Assembly (NCBI GenBank): GCA_023417775.1
Contig: JAEZEJ010000123.1
Coordinates: 1 to 29,672, forward strand
Direction of reading: 5' to 3'
DNA from: Actinomycetes bacterium
GTDB lineage: Bacteria; Actinomycetota; Actinomycetes; Propionibacteriales; Nocardioidaceae
Length of the DNA stretch: 29,672 nt
The position numbers and the translations under genes were made by a program. Under the pieces are notes generated by a model. The model did no database searches, was not told the DNA's origin, and saw nothing but the letters and a program-made list of their open reading frames with translations. How positions within the stretch are numbered: position 1 is the first letter of the stretch; every line of letters begins with the position of its first letter. Of the stretch, positions 22,674 to 29,672 are shown in pieces.

Positions 22674-23651
22674 TCAGGCGGGGGTGAGGATCTGCTCCTC
22701 CAGTCGTGCGTAGCTGGCCTCCATGCCATCGGTCATGCCGGTGGCGAGGATCTGGTCGCGCAGCTCCGCGTCGGGATAGCTGATGAGCAGGGAGAGCAGG
22801 GTGCCGCCGTCGACGGCGGTGAGGGTGAGCTCATTGGTGGTGCCCGGTCCCTCGATCCCAATCATCTGCTCGGTCGTCACCTCGCGGTACGGCGAGGCGG
22901 ACTCCAGGAGCTCGCCGGTGAAGCCGAAGCGATGCTCGCCCGCATCGGTCTCCCACTCGAAGACATAGCTGTCGCCCACCTTCTCGGCGACCTCGCAGGT
23001 CACCATCCGCCAGCCGTCGGGACCGAGCTGCCAGCGCCGGAGCAGCTCCGGGTCGTGGTGGGCGCGCCACACCTGGTCCAGCGAGCCGCGGATGACGCGG
23101 CTGACGCGGACGAGGGTGTCGCTGATGATCTGCGTCTGGGTGCCCTGGCCCGCGGCGAAGGAGGTCAGGTCGGCCAGCACCTCGTCCATCTGGCCCATCG
23201 CCAGGCTCATGCCCTCGTCCATGCCCATGCGGAGCAGCTGTTCGAGCTCCTCGGCGGACCCGAAGTGGGTGGTGGTCGTGACACGCGAGCCGGTGGACGT
23301 CTCGGCGAAGTCGAAGACCATGCGCATGCTCGGCATGGACTCATTCGGGGAGCCGTCATCGGTCGAGAACCCGTCGCGCACCTCGAAGCAGCGCAGCTCG
23401 TCGACGCGGAGGAACTCCCAGTATCCCGCGGACTTGTCGCCGTCGGGGCCGGTCATGTAGTAGTCCGACCGTCCGCCGACGGCGAAGTCGTGACGGACGA
23501 AGGTCGCCGGATAGGTCGGCGGCCCCCAGAAGCGCTCGAGCTGGCGCGGATCGGCATAGGCATCCCACAGGCGGCGCAAGGGGGCCGTGAACTCGGCGGT
23601 CACGGTCAGCGTGAGGGCCTCGGGGTCCTTCTCGACGGAGGTGATGGGCAT
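22674..23651 (-). CDS. Tandem SRPBCC (AHSA1-like) domain protein
   Basis: A 325-residue protein with two AHSA1/SRPBCC domains in one chain. Domain 1 (about 10-165) has APLRRLWDAYADPRQLERFWGPP and GYWEFLRVDELRCFEVRDGF, then MDEGMSLAMGQMDEVLADL. Domain 2 (about 175-325) repeats the plan with GSLDQVWRAHHDPELLRRWQLGPDGW and MTDGMEASYARLEEQIL. Single-domain relatives of about 150 residues commonly follow ArsR-type regulators; here two are fused. The ATG is 21 bases from the stop of the upstream arsR gene, so they are co-transcribed. The ligand is unknown; a hydrophobic small molecule or a stress role is likely from the fold. Confidence 0.88.
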   Translation of the reverse strand: MPITSVEKDPEALTLTVTAEFTAPLRRLWDAYADPRQLERFWGPPTYPATFVRHDFAVGGRSDYYMTGPDGDKSAGYWEFLRVDELRCFEVRDGFSTDDGSPNESMPSMRMVFDFAETSTGSRVTTTTHFGSAEELEQLLRMGMDEGMSLAMGQMDEVLADLTSFAAGQGTQTQIISDTLVRVSRVIRGSLDQVWRAHHDPELLRRWQLGPDGWRMVTCEVAEKVGDSYVFEWETDAGEHRFGFTGELLESASPYREVTTEQMIGIEGPGTTNELTLTAVDGGTLLSLLISYPDAELRDQILATGMTDGMEASYARLEEQILTPA

Positions 23652-23671
23652 GATGGGGCCTTTCTCGGTGG

Positions 23672-24007
23672 TCAGTCGTCCTCGAGGAGCGCGTCGAGGC
23701 GCGAGATCCGGCCGCGCCAGATCTCCTCGTAGGCATCCAGTAGTCGCCGGGCCCGCTGGAGGGTCTCGGGGTTGCCGTGAACCAGTCGTTCACGACCCTG
23801 GGGCTGCTTGGTCACGAGTCCAGCCCCCTCCAGGACGGCCACATGTTTCTGCACGGCGGCGAAGGACATGTCATAGGTCGCGGCCAGCTGGGACACACTC
23901 GCCGGCCCGGTGAGGGTCCGGCGCACGATGTCGCGACGGGTCGCATCGGCGAGGGCCCGGAAGATCCGGTCCACCTCGTCATCGCTCAACTCAATATGTA
24001 CAACCAT
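23672..24007 (-). CDS. ArsR family winged-helix regulator (SRPBCC-associated)
   Basis: DNA-binding protein of 111 residues. After MVVHIELSDDEVDRIFRALAD comes the helix-turn-helix DATRRDIVRRTLTG ... SVSQLAATYDMSFAAVQKHVAVLE, with the wing GLVTKQPQGRERLVHG. There is no CxC or other arsenic/metal-binding Cys, so it belongs to the non-metal group that pairs with SRPBCC genes. Its ATG lies inside a perfect palindrome, implying autorepression and a transcript with hardly any leader. It is the first gene of the operon with the tandem-SRPBCC protein. Confidence 0.93.
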   Translation of the reverse strand: MVVHIELSDDEVDRIFRALADATRRDIVRRTLTGPASVSQLAATYDMSFAAVQKHVAVLEGAGLVTKQPQGRERLVHGNPETLQRARRLLDAYEEIWRGRISRLDALLEDD

Positions 24008-24016
24008 TTGGTTGTA
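23999..24016. promoter_or_regulatory. Perfect palindromic operator over the arsR start codon
   Basis: TACAACCA (23999-24006), TT, TGGTTGTA (24009-24016) is a perfect 8+8 inverted repeat. The arsR start codon is at 24005-24007 on the minus strand, and a possible -10 box (TAATCT, minus strand) lies directly beside it. It closely fits autoregulatory sites of ArsR-SRPBCC pairs. Confidence 0.65.
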
Positions 24017-24068
24017 GATTAGACCCGGCCGTCGCCCGCGTCAAGACCGCTCGTGTCACGATGGACGG

Positions 24069-24236
24069 ATGGAGAGCGCTGAGGTCAGGGAGGCCGTGCG
24101 CCGATGGGAGGAGTTCGGCGGCACGTGGCGCATCGTCGACTCCGGCGAGGTCAGCGGCGAGATGGTGGTCGCCCTGCTGCGTTGCGACGGCGGCGAACAG
24201 GTCGACGAGCTGCGCTGCCGCCCCGGTGATCTCTGA
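24069..24236 (+). CDS. Small conserved-looking actinobacterial protein, 55 residues
   Basis: Short gene with ATG at 24069 and TGA at 24234. The protein begins MESAEVREAVRRWEEFG, continues GTWRIVDSGEV and MVVALLRCDGGEQVDELRC and ends RPGDL. The pattern 'W-x2-GGTWR ... LCRCDGGEEV' recurs, as I recall, in many short hypothetical proteins of Actinomycetota; the two Cys here lie in the RCDGG and LRC segments. The body could form one small beta sheet. There is no membrane segment or signal. It lies 62 bases past the divergent arsR start and 22 bases ahead of the alpha/beta hydrolase gene, so the two may share a transcript. The function is unknown. Confidence 0.65.
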   Translation: MESAEVREAVRRWEEFGGTWRIVDSGEVSGEMVVALLRCDGGEQVDELRCRPGDL

Positions 24237-24257
24237 CCATTCTGCGAGGATGGGTCG

Positions 24258-25124
24258 ATGACCCGACGGCGGCGCCTCGCGACCCTCATCGCTCTGGTCC
24301 TCGGGGCCGCCACGGGACTGGTGGCGCTCGCCTGGGCCTTCCAGCGGTCCCTCGTCTTCGTCCCCGACAGCACACCGGTCGGGCCGGCGCCGGACGCGGT
24401 CGAGGGCGGCCGGGACCTGACCTATCGGACCAGCGACGGGGTGGAGCTCGGTGCCTGGCTGCTTCCCGCCGATGCGGAGGCCGACCGCGGTATCGCCGTG
24501 CTCTACGTCCCCGGCAACGGGGGCAATCGCGAAGGACGTCTCGGTATCGCCCGCCAGCTCACCGACCGCGGGTTCACCGTGATGCTGATGGACTACCGCG
24601 GCTACGGGGGCAATGAGGGGAGCCCCTCGGAGGACGGGCTCGCACGCGATGCCGTCGCGGCCGTCGAGGCACTGGCGGACGAGGGTTTCGGCCCCGAACG
24701 AACCCTCTACCTCGGCGAGTCGATCGGCACCGGAGTCGTGGCGCGGCTGCAGAGCACCCATCCGCCGGCGGGAGTTCTCCTGCGATCACCATTCACCGAT
24801 TTCACGTCCGTCGCCCGGGAGCACTACGGCTGGCCGGCCGGCCTCCTGCTCCGCGACGAGTTCCCGGTCCTCGACCACCTGGCCGGATCATCCGTGCCGG
24901 TGACCGTCGTCCACGGCACGGATGACGAGATCGTGCCCTCGGCGTCGAGCGCGAGGGTCGCCGCCGGAGCGGGGCACCTGCACGAGGAGGTCGTGCTCGA
25001 CGGAGTGGGCCACAATGACGCGCAGATGTTCGGCCCTCCGGTGGCTGACGCCCTGAGCCGGCTGGCCGATCGCGTCGTGTCTGGTGAGCGGAGGACGCCA
25101 CCGACCGCGAGTGGTGCGCACTAG
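24258..25124 (+). CDS. Alpha/beta hydrolase with N-terminal membrane anchor (ABHD/Bem46-like)
   Basis: A 288-residue serine hydrolase. A single hydrophobic segment (about residues 7-28, after RRRR) anchors it to the membrane with the catalytic domain outside or at the face. The fold features are YVPGNGGNREGRLG (oxyanion region), MDYRGYGGNEGSPSE, the nucleophile elbow YLGESIGTG, the acid in VHGTDDEIVP and the catalytic His in VGHNDAQMF. This matches the Bem46/ABHD12-17 group, whose bacterial members are mostly uncharacterised esterases or lipases. The ATG begins MTRRRRL. The hydrolase ends 37 bases before the convergent DUF817 gene. Confidence 0.88.
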   Translation: MTRRRRLATLIALVLGAATGLVALAWAFQRSLVFVPDSTPVGPAPDAVEGGRDLTYRTSDGVELGAWLLPADAEADRGIAVLYVPGNGGNREGRLGIARQLTDRGFTVMLMDYRGYGGNEGSPSEDGLARDAVAAVEALADEGFGPERTLYLGESIGTGVVARLQSTHPPAGVLLRSPFTDFTSVAREHYGWPAGLLLRDEFPVLDHLAGSSVPVTVVHGTDDEIVPSASSARVAAGAGHLHEEVVLDGVGHNDAQMFGPPVADALSRLADRVVSGERRTPPTASGAH

Positions 25125-25161
25125 CGGGGACCGGGATCGGACCCCGAGCCGTCCGGGGCGG

Positions 25162-26031
25162 TCAGTTCTGCGGAGCGCGCGGCTTGTCCACCCAGGTGAC
25201 CATGACCACCGAGATGATCATCAGCAGGAACCAGGACACCATCTTGTTCAGCGACACCGGATGCCAGGAGCCGACCTGCGTCGGATAGAGCCAGGCCCCC
25301 GACGCCGTGCCGATGTTCTCGGCGATCCAGATGAAGAAGGCCACCCCGATGAAGGCCACCAGCACCGGCATCCGGTGGACCCCGCGGAACACCCGGAAGT
25401 GCATGACGGTGGGCGCGTAGAGCACCAGGACGGCCACCACCAGGACCCAGCGGAGGTCCCAGACGTAGTGATGGGTGAAGAAGTTGGCGTAGATGAGCAC
25501 GGCCACGACGGTGGTCAGCCAGCGCGCCGGGTAGCGATCGAAGCGCAGGTCGGACAACCGGTAGACCCGCACCAGATACGAGCCGACGGCCGCGTACATG
25601 AATCCCGTGTAGAGGGGGACGGCACCGAGATGCAGCACTCCCTCGCCGGGGTACTCCCACGAGCCGACGCTGGTCTTGAAGAGCTCCATCACGGTGCCCA
25701 CCACGTGGAACAGCACGATGACGATCAGCTCGCGTCCGCTCTCCAGCTTGGTCACGACCATCGTCAGCTGGATCGCGACGGCGGCCACGACCAGGAAGTC
25801 GTTGCGGGCCAGGGCGGCGTCATCGGGATACCAGAGTCGTGCCGCGATGATGAGCACGAGCATCGCGGCCCCGAAGACGCACGCCCAGGCCTGCTTCGCG
25901 CCGAAGACGAGGAATTCGACCAGCTTGGCCCGGGTGCCGTGGGCCGGGGCATCGGCCAGGAGCGCATTCGCCCACCGGTGGAGCCGTCGCTCGACGGCGG
26001 TCAGGTCGTCCGATGGCTCCTCAGCGTGCAC
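25162..26031 (-). CDS. DUF817 family integral membrane protein
   Basis: Membrane protein of 289 residues with about eight hydrophobic segments (for example AWACVFGAAMLVLIIAARL, FLVVAAVAIQLTMVV, LIVIVLFHVVGTVMELF, YTGFMYAAVGSYLV, WLTTVVAVLIYANFF, WVLVVAVLVLYAPTV, VLVAFIGVAFFIWIAENI and MVSWFLLMIISVVMV). The motif FKTSVGSWEYPGEG and the ending WHPVSLNKMVSWFLL identify DUF817. The GTG start at 26031 gives MHAEEPSDDL. Its function is unknown; conserved charged and His residues at loop edges (FFTHHYVWDLRW) suggest transport or an enzymatic role in lipid or cofactor chemistry, but this is a guess. Confidence 0.88.
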   Translation of the reverse strand: MHAEEPSDDLTAVERRLHRWANALLADAPAHGTRAKLVEFLVFGAKQAWACVFGAAMLVLIIAARLWYPDDAALARNDFLVVAAVAIQLTMVVTKLESGRELIVIVLFHVVGTVMELFKTSVGSWEYPGEGVLHLGAVPLYTGFMYAAVGSYLVRVYRLSDLRFDRYPARWLTTVVAVLIYANFFTHHYVWDLRWVLVVAVLVLYAPTVMHFRVFRGVHRMPVLVAFIGVAFFIWIAENIGTASGAWLYPTQVGSWHPVSLNKMVSWFLLMIISVVMVTWVDKPRAPQN

Positions 26032-26078
26032 CAGCCCAGGGTAGGGCGTGTCTCCGAGCCCGGGCCGGTGCCGAGAGA

Positions 26079-26900
26079 TCAGCGGGCGAGGAAGTCCACG
26101 AGAGCCGTGTTGAACTCCTCGGCATGGCTCACCGTGAAACCGTGCGGAGCGTCGTCGATCACGTGCAGCTCGGCATCAGCGACCTGCTCGGCGGTCCGCT
26201 GTCCGGAGACCTCGAAGGGCACGATCGCATCGGCGGAGCCGTGGATGACCAGCACGGGGACGTCGATGCGATCCAGGTCCGCGCGGAAGTCCGTGCGGCC
26301 GAAGGCGTCGATGCATCCCTGCACCGCCGCATCGCTCGCCGGGGTGGAGAGCGCGAAGGCCTGCTTGCGCTGATCGTCGCTGACCTTCAGCTCGTCATCG
26401 GCGGAGAAGAAGGTCACGCTGAACTCGTCGAGGAAGCCCTCGCGGTCGGCCGCGACCCCGTCGATCATCTCCTGGACATCGCCGTCCTGCAGCCCGCCGT
26501 CCGGATTGTCGTCGGTGATCAGCAGATACGGGGGGACGGCCCCCGCGAACACGGCCGAGCGGATCCGGCCCGAACCGTGACGACCCAGATAGCGGGCCAC
26601 CTCGCCGCCACCCATCGAGAACCCGACGAGGGTCGCGTCGGTCACGTCGAGCGAGTCCAGGAGGGCGGCGAGATCGGCCACGAAGGTGTCGTAGTCGTAG
26701 CCGTCATCGGGCTTGCCCGAGGCGCCGAATCCGCGGCGGTCGTAGCTGATCACGCGGTAACCCGCCGCGGTGAGGGCCGGAAGCTGTGCGGACCAGGAGG
26801 CACCGCTCAACGGCCACCCGTGGATGAGGACGACGGGGCGTCCGTCACCACCGGTGTCCTCATAGGCGAGTGTCGTTCCGGCGACGTCGATGGTGGCCAT
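26079..26900 (-). CDS. Alpha/beta hydrolase, cofactor-free haloperoxidase/esterase-like
   Basis: A 273-residue soluble hydrolase. It has LIHGWPLSGASW (oxyanion HG), ISYDRRGFGASGKP, the nucleophile elbow VGFSMGGGEVARY, the acid in VIHGSADAIVPFE and the catalytic His in IDDAPHGF. These match the bacterial non-heme chloroperoxidase/arylesterase group (about 275 residues). In that group halide peroxidation is a side activity through a peracid; the natural substrate is usually unknown. The ATG at 26900 has GAGGAG a few bases upstream. It is preceded at 78 bases by the NTF2-like gene on the same strand and may be co-transcribed. Confidence 0.92.
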   Translation of the reverse strand: MATIDVAGTTLAYEDTGGDGRPVVLIHGWPLSGASWSAQLPALTAAGYRVISYDRRGFGASGKPDDGYDYDTFVADLAALLDSLDVTDATLVGFSMGGGEVARYLGRHGSGRIRSAVFAGAVPPYLLITDDNPDGGLQDGDVQEMIDGVAADREGFLDEFSVTFFSADDELKVSDDQRKQAFALSTPASDAAVQGCIDAFGRTDFRADLDRIDVPVLVIHGSADAIVPFEVSGQRTAEQVADAELHVIDDAPHGFTVSHAEEFNTALVDFLAR

Positions 26901-26978
26901 GGTGCGGTTCTCCTCACGGTCGGTGATGGGGCTTCTTCGACCGTAGGGCCACGTCGCCGGCTTCGCAGGCCGGTGATG

Positions 26979-27347
26979 TCAGCCGGCGGAGCCGAGCGGG
27001 GTCTGCTGGTAGAGCGCCATCCTCCAGCGGTCGCCCTCGTGGACGTAGACACTGGTCATCCGCGCGGTGAAGGTGAGATCGCCCCGGCGGGCGCGAGCGC
27101 TGTAGACGAGGGCTGCTTCGGCGCCGACCCGTACGAGTCGCGGTTCATCGATGGCGTAGTCGTCCCATGGCGGCGCGCCGTCGAGCGAGGCGACCACGGT
27201 GGGGCGATCGAAGACCGAGCCGTCGGCGAGGACCATGACGCCGTCTTCGGTCATCAGATCCCCGTAGAAGCCGGCCCCCGAGCTGGAGCACAGGGCATCC
27301 CAGGCAGCGCGTTCCAGGGTCAGCAGTTCCTCTATCACGGCATCCAT
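26979..27347 (-). CDS. NTF2-like/DUF4440 family protein
   Basis: A 122-residue protein of the SnoaL/DUF4440 fold: an N-terminal helix (MDAVIEELLTLERAAWDAL), the FYGDLMTEDGVMVLADG strand, then FDRPTVVASLDGAPPWDDY and the final sheet VYVHEGDRWRMALYQQTPL. The fold forms a cone-shaped cavity. Members include small enzymes, toxin immunity factors and regulators, so no function can be assigned. It is divergent from the alanine dehydrogenase gene with only 53 bases between the starts, so both promoters are compact. Confidence 0.85.
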   Translation of the reverse strand: MDAVIEELLTLERAAWDALCSSSGAGFYGDLMTEDGVMVLADGSVFDRPTVVASLDGAPPWDDYAIDEPRLVRVGAEAALVYSARARRGDLTFTARMTSVYVHEGDRWRMALYQQTPLGSAG

Positions 27348-27400
27348 GGTTCGACCGTAACCCGCTTGCGCGGTGTTCTCAGCTCTGGTGATGTTGCTCC

Positions 27401-28522
27401 ATGAGGGTCGGTGTCGTCACGGAGCTCAAGAACCACGAGGATCGCGTCGCGTTGACGCCTGCGGGGGTCGCGACCCTGGTGGCGGACGGTCACGAGGTGA
27501 TCGTCGAGGCCGGCGCGGGAATGGGCTCGCACTTCGGCGACGACGAGTACCGGGCATCCGGGGCCCGGCTGTACGAGACGTCGACGGATGTCTGGCAGGA
27601 CGCCGATCTGCTGGTGAAGGTCAAGGAGCCGGTGGCTGCCGAGTACGACCGGATGCGTGAGGGGCAGGTGCTCTTCACCTATCTGCACCTGGCCGCCGAT
27701 CGCGCCGTCACCGAGGCGATCCTGGACAGCGGCACCACGGCCATCGCCTATGAGACCGTCGAGAGCCCCGGTGGCGGTCTTCCGCTGCTGGCGCCGATGT
27801 CGGAGGTGGCGGGTCGGCTCGCCACCCAGGTCGGTGCCTATCACCTGATGGCGCCGGCCGGCGGCCGCGGAGTGCTGCTCGGCGGCGTGCCCGGGGTCGC
27901 GCCGGCGGAGGTCGTGGTCCTCGGCGGGGGAGTGTCCGGGACCCAGGCGGCGACCATCGCCCTCGGGATGGGGGCCCGGGTGACGGTGCTCGATCTGTCG
28001 TTGCCACGGCTGCGGCAGCTCGACGAGCAGTTCGGCGGCCGGTTGACGACGCTCGCATCGAATCCCCAGGTGGTGGAGGAGTGTCTGCTCGGCGCCGATC
28101 TGGTGATCGGAGCGGTCCTCGTCCCGGGGGCCAAGGCCCCGACACTCGTCAGCAATGATCTGGTGGCGCGGCTCCGGCCGGGCACGGTGCTGGTCGACAT
28201 CTCGATCGACCAGGGCGGCTGCTTCGAGGACTCGCGGCCGACCACGCACGATGACCCGACCTTCCCCGTGCACGACACGGTCTTCTACTGCGTGGCCAAT
28301 ATGCCCGGTTCGGTCCCACGCAGCTCCACCCTCGCCTTGACCAATGCGACTCTGCCCTATGTCCAGCGGCTGGCGAGGGACGGGTGGCGTGCCGCCCTCG
28401 GGTCGGATCCGGGCTTCGGCGCGGGGCTGAACGCACACTCGGGAGAGCTTCTGCAAGCGGCCGTCGGCGAGGCCCTGGGCCTGGAATCGGCCGATCGGCT
28501 GGACCTGCTGAGAGCGGAGTGA
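27401..28522 (+). CDS. ald: Alanine dehydrogenase
   Basis: NAD-dependent enzyme that interconverts L-alanine with pyruvate and ammonia, 373 residues (usual length about 370). The N terminus MRVGVVTELKNHEDRVALTP has Arg15 at the pyruvate-binding place. Lys in LLVKVKEP and the catalytic His in YLHLAADRA follow, then the Rossmann motif VVVLGGGVSGTQAA and the catalytic Asp in VDISIDQGG. The ATG at 27401 starts the family signature; the ribosome site is weak. It links the alanine pool to central carbon flow and in mycobacteria also to redox balance in low oxygen. An Lrp-type regulator gene, common next to ald, is not present here; the divergent neighbour is NTF2-like. Confidence 0.95.
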   Translation: MRVGVVTELKNHEDRVALTPAGVATLVADGHEVIVEAGAGMGSHFGDDEYRASGARLYETSTDVWQDADLLVKVKEPVAAEYDRMREGQVLFTYLHLAADRAVTEAILDSGTTAIAYETVESPGGGLPLLAPMSEVAGRLATQVGAYHLMAPAGGRGVLLGGVPGVAPAEVVVLGGGVSGTQAATIALGMGARVTVLDLSLPRLRQLDEQFGGRLTTLASNPQVVEECLLGADLVIGAVLVPGAKAPTLVSNDLVARLRPGTVLVDISIDQGGCFEDSRPTTHDDPTFPVHDTVFYCVANMPGSVPRSSTLALTNATLPYVQRLARDGWRAALGSDPGFGAGLNAHSGELLQAAVGEALGLESADRLDLLRAE

Positions 28523-28561
28523 ACCGCCCGAGATCGCGCCCGGCGGCGATGTGACGGAGAT

Positions 28562-28626
28562 CAAATCGCGTCGATGAGGGCTTCTCGCGAGCGATGCCTC
28601 ATCATAGATGTCATCACGTCGATTTG
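28562..28626. repeat. Interrupted inverted repeat ahead of a small membrane protein gene
   Basis: CAAATCG (28562-28568) and GATGA (28573-28577) match the reverse complement of TCATC (28611-28615) and CGATTTG (28620-28626). The arms are 16 bases with a 4-base internal mismatch and a 33-base loop. It starts 40 bases after the ald stop and ends 20 before the small gene. It could be an operator, a leader structure or part of the ald terminator. Confidence 0.35.
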
Positions 28627-28645
28627 TTCTCGCATCGGAGGAAAA

Positions 28646-28807
28646 ATGCCCGTCGCTGTGCGGTTGGTCCTGTTGCTCGCCGTGGGGATCGCCACCCTCG
28701 TGGTCGGGCGCCGCAAGCAGAAGGACGGGCTCGTGTTCGCGGGCGGGGCGCTCACCGCCCTGACCGGCTCGGCCTTCATCGCCTTCACCGCCGTCACCAT
28801 CCTCTGA
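28646..28807 (+). CDS. Small two-helix membrane protein, 53 residues
   Basis: The ATG at 28646 has GGAGGA (28637-28642) upstream, a strong ribosome site. The protein begins MPVAVRLVLLLAVGIATLVVG (helix 1), then RRKQKDG as a charged turn, then LVFAGGALTALTGSAFIAFTAVTIL (helix 2), so it is a hairpin in the membrane with the basic turn probably cytoplasmic. The open frame extends upstream to 28574 but that part is inside the inverted repeat and lacks protein-like sequence. Such short membrane proteins often modulate a larger protein or respond to stress; no partner is evident. It ends directly at a strong terminator. Confidence 0.7.
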   Translation: MPVAVRLVLLLAVGIATLVVGRRKQKDGLVFAGGALTALTGSAFIAFTAVTIL

Positions 28808-28813
28808 CAGCGG

Positions 28814-28859
28814 CCGATACGGTGCGGGCCGGAGACGGTCCCGGCCCACACCGTATCGG
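28814..28859. terminator. Strong bidirectional hairpin terminator
   Basis: CCGATACGGTG (28814-28824) pairs with CACCGTATCGG (28849-28859). After one C/A mismatch, GGGCCGG (28826-28832) pairs with CCGGCCC (28841-28847), leaving an 8-base loop. It lies between the convergent small membrane gene and the methyltransferase-like gene and reaches the base before the latter's stop codon. Confidence 0.75.
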
Positions 28860-29672
28860 TCACCGCCGCAGCGTGATGGTCTCGTAGCCCCAGCCCAGGA
28901 CGGTGCCGCCGTCGACGCTCCATCCGGCCTCCTCGGCGAGCCGCGCGACAGCGTCGCCATCACGCGGTGCCGCTCCGCTCGCGGCGAGCCGCAGCAAGGC
29001 GCGATCGGCCTCCCGCGGTCCGAGCGCATCGGCGCGCAGCGACTCCACGAGGACGACCGATGAGGTCACCTCGCCGAGATCGCGCAGCAGACGTACCGCC
29101 TCGGCATCGGTGCGGTGCTCCAAGGCGAGGGCCGCGACAGCGGTGTCACAGGGGACGAATCCCTCGTGCCAGAGGACCGGGAGATCCCCGGCCTCATCGC
29201 GGACCGCCGCGAGCGGTCCTCGGTCCTCCATGACGACGAGCTCGGCTGCGACCTCTCGCGCGGCCAGCGCGGTGGCCACGGCGCCGGCGCCGGGGCCGGT
29301 GAGGCCCGCACGGTCGATCTCATTCCACGATGGATCGGCCGCGAGGGCGTCGAGGACGAAAGCGAGCGACCCCGCCCCGTCGACGAGCTCCTCGTAGTGG
29401 GCGGGCGACTCGAGCGCCGTCTCGTGCAGAGTGCGTCCGTAGTGGGCCTGCCAGCTGGGGACATCGGCCGTCAGCGCCTCGTCGAGGCTCAGCAGGCTGA
29501 GCAGCATCTCGGCCTCGAATCCGTCGTACTCCTCACGGGCGTGCTCATCGCCCAGCAGCGCCTCGCCCTGCTCACCCAGGGACCAGCGGCCGCTCCCGCC
29601 GGCCGTCCCCAGGCCGGGGCCCACGAGGACGGCGGGCAGGGGGGCGAGACCGGCTGCCCGGGCGCCGCTACG
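28860..29672 (-). CDS. SAM-dependent O-methyltransferase-like protein, 5' end outside window
   Basis: The frame is open up to the window edge, so the N terminus is missing; the visible part is 270 residues. It shows the layout of dimeric O-methyltransferases: the segment PSWQAHYGRTLHETALESPAHY is typical of the helix before the Rossmann domain, followed by LDALAADPSWNEIDRAGLTGPGAGAVATALA as a weak form of the glycine-rich motif I, then ELVVMEDR and VLWHEGFVP, and the final strands (VVLVESLRAD, WSVDGGTVLGWGYETITL). The motif I is degenerate (TGPGAGAVA), so catalysis is uncertain and it could be a divergent or inactive member. A GTG at 29624 is an in-frame internal start but the sequence upstream also looks coding. 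Confidence 0.55.
   Translation of the reverse strand, partial: RSGARAAGLAPLPAVLVGPGLGTAGGSGRWSLGEQGEALLGDEHAREEYDGFEAEMLLSLLSLDEALTADVPSWQAHYGRTLHETALESPAHYEELVDGAGSLAFVLDALAADPSWNEIDRAGLTGPGAGAVATALAAREVAAELVVMEDRGPLAAVRDEAGDLPVLWHEGFVPCDTAVAALALEHRTDAEAVRLLRDLGEVTSSVVLVESLRADALGPREADRALLRLAASGAAPRDGDAVARLAEEAGWSVDGGTVLGWGYETITLRR

Noticed and set aside
25137..25160. Hairpin between the convergent hydrolase and DUF817 genes
   Set aside because: Only a 5-bp CCCCG/CGGGG stem with competing pairings; too weak to list as a terminator.
27335..29029. 564-codon open frame opposite alanine dehydrogenase
   Set aside because: Low-complexity shadow; it crosses several true genes and a terminator, while the plus strand has an unmistakable Ald sequence.
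1..29672. CRISPR array, insertion sequence, prophage, tRNA or rRNA
   Set aside because: I looked for evenly spaced repeats, transposase or integrase sequences and tRNA-like cloverleaf sequences and saw none.

Overview
The window is GC-rich chromosomal DNA packed with short, often overlapping operons, GTG starts and almost no intergenic space. DUF3090, the SCO1664-type kinase-like protein, the MSMEG_4193-type phosphomutase and the DUF664/DinB protein are typical of Actinomycetota. A micrococcal relative (Brachybacterium/Brevibacterium-like) is a guess; the genus cannot be fixed from the sequence. I saw no rRNA, tRNA, insertion sequence, phage gene or CRISPR array.

Left part (1-8256): a four-gene operon encodes a NitT/TauT-type ABC importer (lipoprotein, permease, unusually short ATPase) followed by a ModD-type phosphoribosyltransferase. 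A glyoxalase-like gene on the minus strand and a DinB/DUF664 gene follow. Next comes a molybdopterin locus: a SRPBCC protein, an FdhF/YdeP-type oxidoreductase with Cys at the likely Sec position, and the FdhD sulfurtransferase overlapping it by one to three bases.

Centre (8257-16823): an accessory metabolic locus in two same-strand blocks. Block A is a TPP-dependent decarboxylase/synthase-like enzyme, a GntR/FCD regulator and a TauE/SafE exporter. Block B is an ABC importer (ATPase, lipoprotein, permease), an Asp/Glu-racemase-family enzyme and a FAD-dependent amine/amino-acid oxidase; the last four reading frames overlap. Both block promoters carry the same 9-base repeat (TTYGCATRC-like), spaced 12 bases apart in one and 24 in the other, which suggests one regulon run by the GntR protein inside it. 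Together they look like uptake, racemisation, oxidation and decarboxylation of an amino-acid-like compound, with export of an anion. I do not recognise this as a described pathway. A long hairpin ends the block.

Right part (16824-29672): mostly housekeeping and small stress modules. These are DUF2200; the kinase-like/DUF3090/phosphomutase group with a G5-DUF3761 secreted protein inserted in it; a GntR-MFS operon with a palindrome over its start codon; a universal stress protein; an ArsR-tandem-SRPBCC operon with a perfect palindrome over its start; a 55-residue conserved-looking small protein; two alpha/beta hydrolases; DUF817; an NTF2-like protein; alanine dehydrogenase; a 53-residue membrane protein; and a methyltransferase-like gene cut by the window edge.
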